Part shown: positions 5,088-6,655 of the stretch, one piece after another
Numbering within the stretch: the first letter of the stretch is position 1
Layout of the letters: the number at the start of each line of letters is the position of its first letter
Origin: Candidatus Woesearchaeota archaeon
GTDB taxonomy: Archaea > Nanobdellota > Nanobdellia > Woesearchaeales > UBA525
Assembly (NCBI GenBank): GCA_003694385.1
Contig: RFKA01000038.1
Location: 1 to 6,655, forward strand
Direction of reading: 5' to 3'
Length of the DNA: 6,655 nt
Notes under the pieces: generated by a model
Told to the model about the DNA's origin: nothing
Seen by the model: the letters and a program-made list of their open reading frames with translations, nothing else
Database searches by the model: none
Made by a program: the position numbers and the translations under genes

Positions 5088-5831
5088 TCAGACGACGCCG
5101 AGGAGTTTCCTGAAGAGTATGCTCATGATGATGCTGAGGAGGATGTACGTTCCAAGCCAGCCGGGGCGCCAACCGAGGAGGGAGATGTGCCCGAGTGGCT
5201 TCACGGGCTTATTGCTCACGACGACTCGCTCTATTGGCCCTTCCTTGAAGGTTGCGGAGGGAGGTTCGTAGGCGCGTTCAGTGGTTACGAGGACTACTTT
5301 CTCAACAGGGTCTCCTCCTTCGGGACTGAGCGTAATCTTGTACTCTCCGGCCTCACCCTTAAGCTTCCAGAGGTAGCCTTCCGTCTGCTCGGCGTCACTA
5401 AGGAGCTCGAGTCCGGGAGGAGCGGTTGTTAAGGAGATGCGCACCCCGTCTCCACGGGGGAATGCCTGCACGGTGAATTCTTCCTGGGGAGCGATGTTCA
5501 TGTAGGCCATGTGCGCATTGAGCCAGCCAAAGATGATGATTATGGGGATGAGCGTGTAGAGCGTCGGCTTGAAGCTATGCTTCATGAGCTCCATGTTATA
5601 ACTCATCGCCTCTTTCTGGAGCTTTAGGAGTTGCTGCGGGTCGTCGCGCACCTTGCGCATCTTCTCCTGATAGGACTTTACCTTCTTCTTCAGGTGCCGC
5701 ATACGCTCTTGGTCAGTCGTGTATTTGTAGACGAGCGTTATAGCGAGTGATATCGTTGCGGCGATGAGAAAAATCGCGAGGATTGGTGGGAGGCGGAGCA
5801 GCGGGCCAAGGATCGGGTCGAGGAGCGCCAT
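5088..5831 (-). CDS. DUF106 / EMC3-like membrane insertase of the Oxa1 superfamily
   Basis: Archaeal DUF106 proteins are polytopic membrane proteins related to YidC, Oxa1, Get1 and EMC3, and are thought to help insert membrane proteins beside the SecY channel. The 247-residue product has a first membrane segment at about 15-36 (PPILAIFLIAATISLAITLV). A basic cytoplasmic coiled-coil hairpin follows at about 40-85 (ERMRHLKKKVKSYQEKMRKV...). The second segment, at about 90-110, contains the family-typical KPTLYTLIPIIIIFGWLNA. An external domain of about 110 residues comes next, and the third segment lies at about 222-242 (GWLGTYILLSIIMSILFRKL). The hydrophilic groove-forming arrangement fits the superfamily. 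The ATG lies one base after the secY stop, implying translational coupling. adk, which often separates these two genes in archaea, is absent. The external domain is the most variable part, and I assign no role to it. Confidence 0.88.
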   Translation of the reverse strand: MALLDPILGPLLRLPPILAIFLIAATISLAITLVYKYTTDQERMRHLKKKVKSYQEKMRKVRDDPQQLLKLQKEAMSYNMELMKHSFKPTLYTLIPIIIIFGWLNAHMAYMNIAPQEEFTVQAFPRGDGVRISLTTAPPGLELLSDAEQTEGYLWKLKGEAGEYKITLSPEGGDPVEKVVLVTTERAYEPPSATFKEGPIERVVVSNKPVKPLGHISLLGWRPGWLGTYILLSIIMSILFRKLLGVV

Positions 5832-5832
5832 C

Positions 5833-6655
5833 TTAGCGCCCCATGAACTTCCGCATCATGGGGCTCATATCCATAACGTGTTGTTGCGCGATTTGTTGGT
5901 AGAGTTGGTACACAATCATTACCGTCAGGAGGATGCCTGTGCCGCCACCTAGGGCCCCGGTGAGGTCTGCGAGCGAAGCGAGGAGCCCGACTGCGACACT
6001 GCCAATGAAGGTGAGTGGCCAGATGTAGCGTGCGAGCATGCGTTCGAGCACTCGCTCGTCCTTGCGAAAACCAGGGATTTGCAGCCCGGAATTCATGATG
6101 TTTCGCGCCTGGCTCCGCGGGTCGAGGCTCGCTGTTTGCACCCAGAAGAAACCAAAGAGGAGGCTGCCCGCGACAAAGATGAGCACGTAGAGGAGTGACT
6201 GGCCCAGCAACGCGAAGCTGAGATTATTGTTGATTATTGCCTCGACGAGGTTTGGTCGAGAAGCGAGCGAGCTCAGCCACGGCAGCTTCGTTGCTCGCGC
6301 GAGGAGCTGGACATTCGCGAGGAGCGCGGCGACGAGGATGACGGGGATGTTGCTTGTGTAGAAGAAATTGAGTGGCCAGCGCATGCCGTGGCCGCGGACG
6401 CGCCCGAAACTCAGTGGGATCTCCACTTTCATCGACTGTGTGTACACGACGACGAGGAACACGGCAACGGTCGCGAGGATGTGCGAGAGGTTGATGAAGG
6501 CATCATTCAGGAGCCCGAGGCTTAATGCCTTGAACATTGCGGGGAGCGCTCCTGAGGGGAGGCTCTGCCCAGGAAGGGTAACCCAGTTAAAGGTGCGGAG
6601 GAAAACCCTCTTCGAAACGCCTGCGGCGATGAAGAGGCTGATGCCCGAGCCGAAG
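5833..6655 (-). CDS. secY: Protein translocase subunit SecY (C-terminal part, runs off the right edge)
   Basis: SecY (Sec61-alpha) is the channel subunit of the SecYE-beta translocon in the cytoplasmic membrane. The window contains the last 273 residues. The frame stays open to the right edge and begins with FGSGISLFIAAGVSKRVF, a conserved SecY segment before the sixth membrane helix; the ATG at 6537 is internal. The VYTQSMKVEIPLSFGRVRG block is the conserved cytoplasmic loop (VEIP signature). SNIPVILVAALLANVQLL is the next helix, LLGQSLLYVLIFVAGSLLFG another, and then comes the loop SGLQIPGFRKDERVLERML, whose Arg in PGFR corresponds to the conserved Arg of the ribosome/partner-binding loop. 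The two final helices are YIWPLTFIGSVAVGLLASLA and GTGILLTVMIVYQLYQQIA. A short methionine-rich tail (MDMSPMMRKFMGR) ends the protein. The stop is one base before the DUF106 ATG. Confidence 0.96.
   Translation of the reverse strand, partial: FGSGISLFIAAGVSKRVFLRTFNWVTLPGQSLPSGALPAMFKALSLGLLNDAFINLSHILATVAVFLVVVYTQSMKVEIPLSFGRVRGHGMRWPLNFFYTSNIPVILVAALLANVQLLARATKLPWLSSLASRPNLVEAIINNNLSFALLGQSLLYVLIFVAGSLLFGFFWVQTASLDPRSQARNIMNSGLQIPGFRKDERVLERMLARYIWPLTFIGSVAVGLLASLADLTGALGGGTGILLTVMIVYQLYQQIAQQHVMDMSPMMRKFMGR

Noticed and set aside
4813..5271. 152-codon plus-strand frame starting in the gap and running antisense into DUF106
   Set aside because: The TTTAAA core lies about 25 bases upstream, so a leaderless start was considered. 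Half of the frame is antisense to the clear DUF106 gene, and the rest has no recognisable features and conflicts with the better-supported minus-strand small gene.
5034..5432. 132-codon acidic plus-strand frame
   Set aside because: Almost entirely antisense to the DUF106 coding sequence, with no ribosome site; the acidic composition is a by-product of the opposite strand.

Overview
The window is archaeal chromosomal DNA carrying housekeeping genes. It encodes both subunits of an archaeal/eukaryote-type phenylalanyl-tRNA synthetase, the archaeal/eukaryotic ribosomal proteins eL14 and eL34, an archaeal DUF106 (EMC3/Oxa1-superfamily) membrane protein, an archaeal-type SecY and a TrmB-family winged-helix regulator. 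Neither bacteria nor phages carry this combination. The compact spacing, the missing usual neighbours and the style of the proteins suggest a reduced genome, perhaps a DPANN-type lineage, but that placement is inference.

Layout. Positions 1-249 (minus) hold the N-terminal part of a TrmB-family regulator that runs off the left edge. An AT-rich divergent intergenic region of about 300 bases follows, with candidate promoters for both directions, a small stem-loop and a purine tract. On the plus strand, 549-4068 is a tight pheS / MazG-like / pheT operon: the MazG-like gene starts inside the pheS stop (ATGA overlap) and its original stop lies 3 bases before pheT. The MazG-like reading frame is broken by what looks like a single missing base near 2305. 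pheT then meets the minus-strand eL14 gene tail to tail with only 5 bases between them.

On the minus strand, reading from the right edge, come secY (5' end outside the window), the DUF106 insertase one base after it, a roughly 350-base low-G+C gap, and then eL34 and eL14 behind their own TATA box. The gap contains an unreported candidate 33-codon gene (4921-5022, minus). It has a near-perfect Shine-Dalgarno sequence, a GTG start and a tandem 18-base repeat that encodes a repeated hexapeptide of the form xSL(L/F)GY.

How the genes fit together: PheS and PheT form the heterotetramer that charges tRNA-Phe. The MazG-like protein would be a house-cleaning nucleotide pyrophosphohydrolase. SecY is the pore of the protein translocon, and the DUF106 protein is a membrane insertase-like partner. 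eL34 and eL14 are large-subunit ribosomal proteins. The secY/DUF106/eL34/eL14 order is the conserved archaeal translation-secretion cluster, but without adk, cmk and cbf5, which often sit within or beside it. The most notable points are the candidate small gene, the broken MazG-like gene between pheS and pheT, and an eL34 that has lost three of its four zinc-ligand cysteines.
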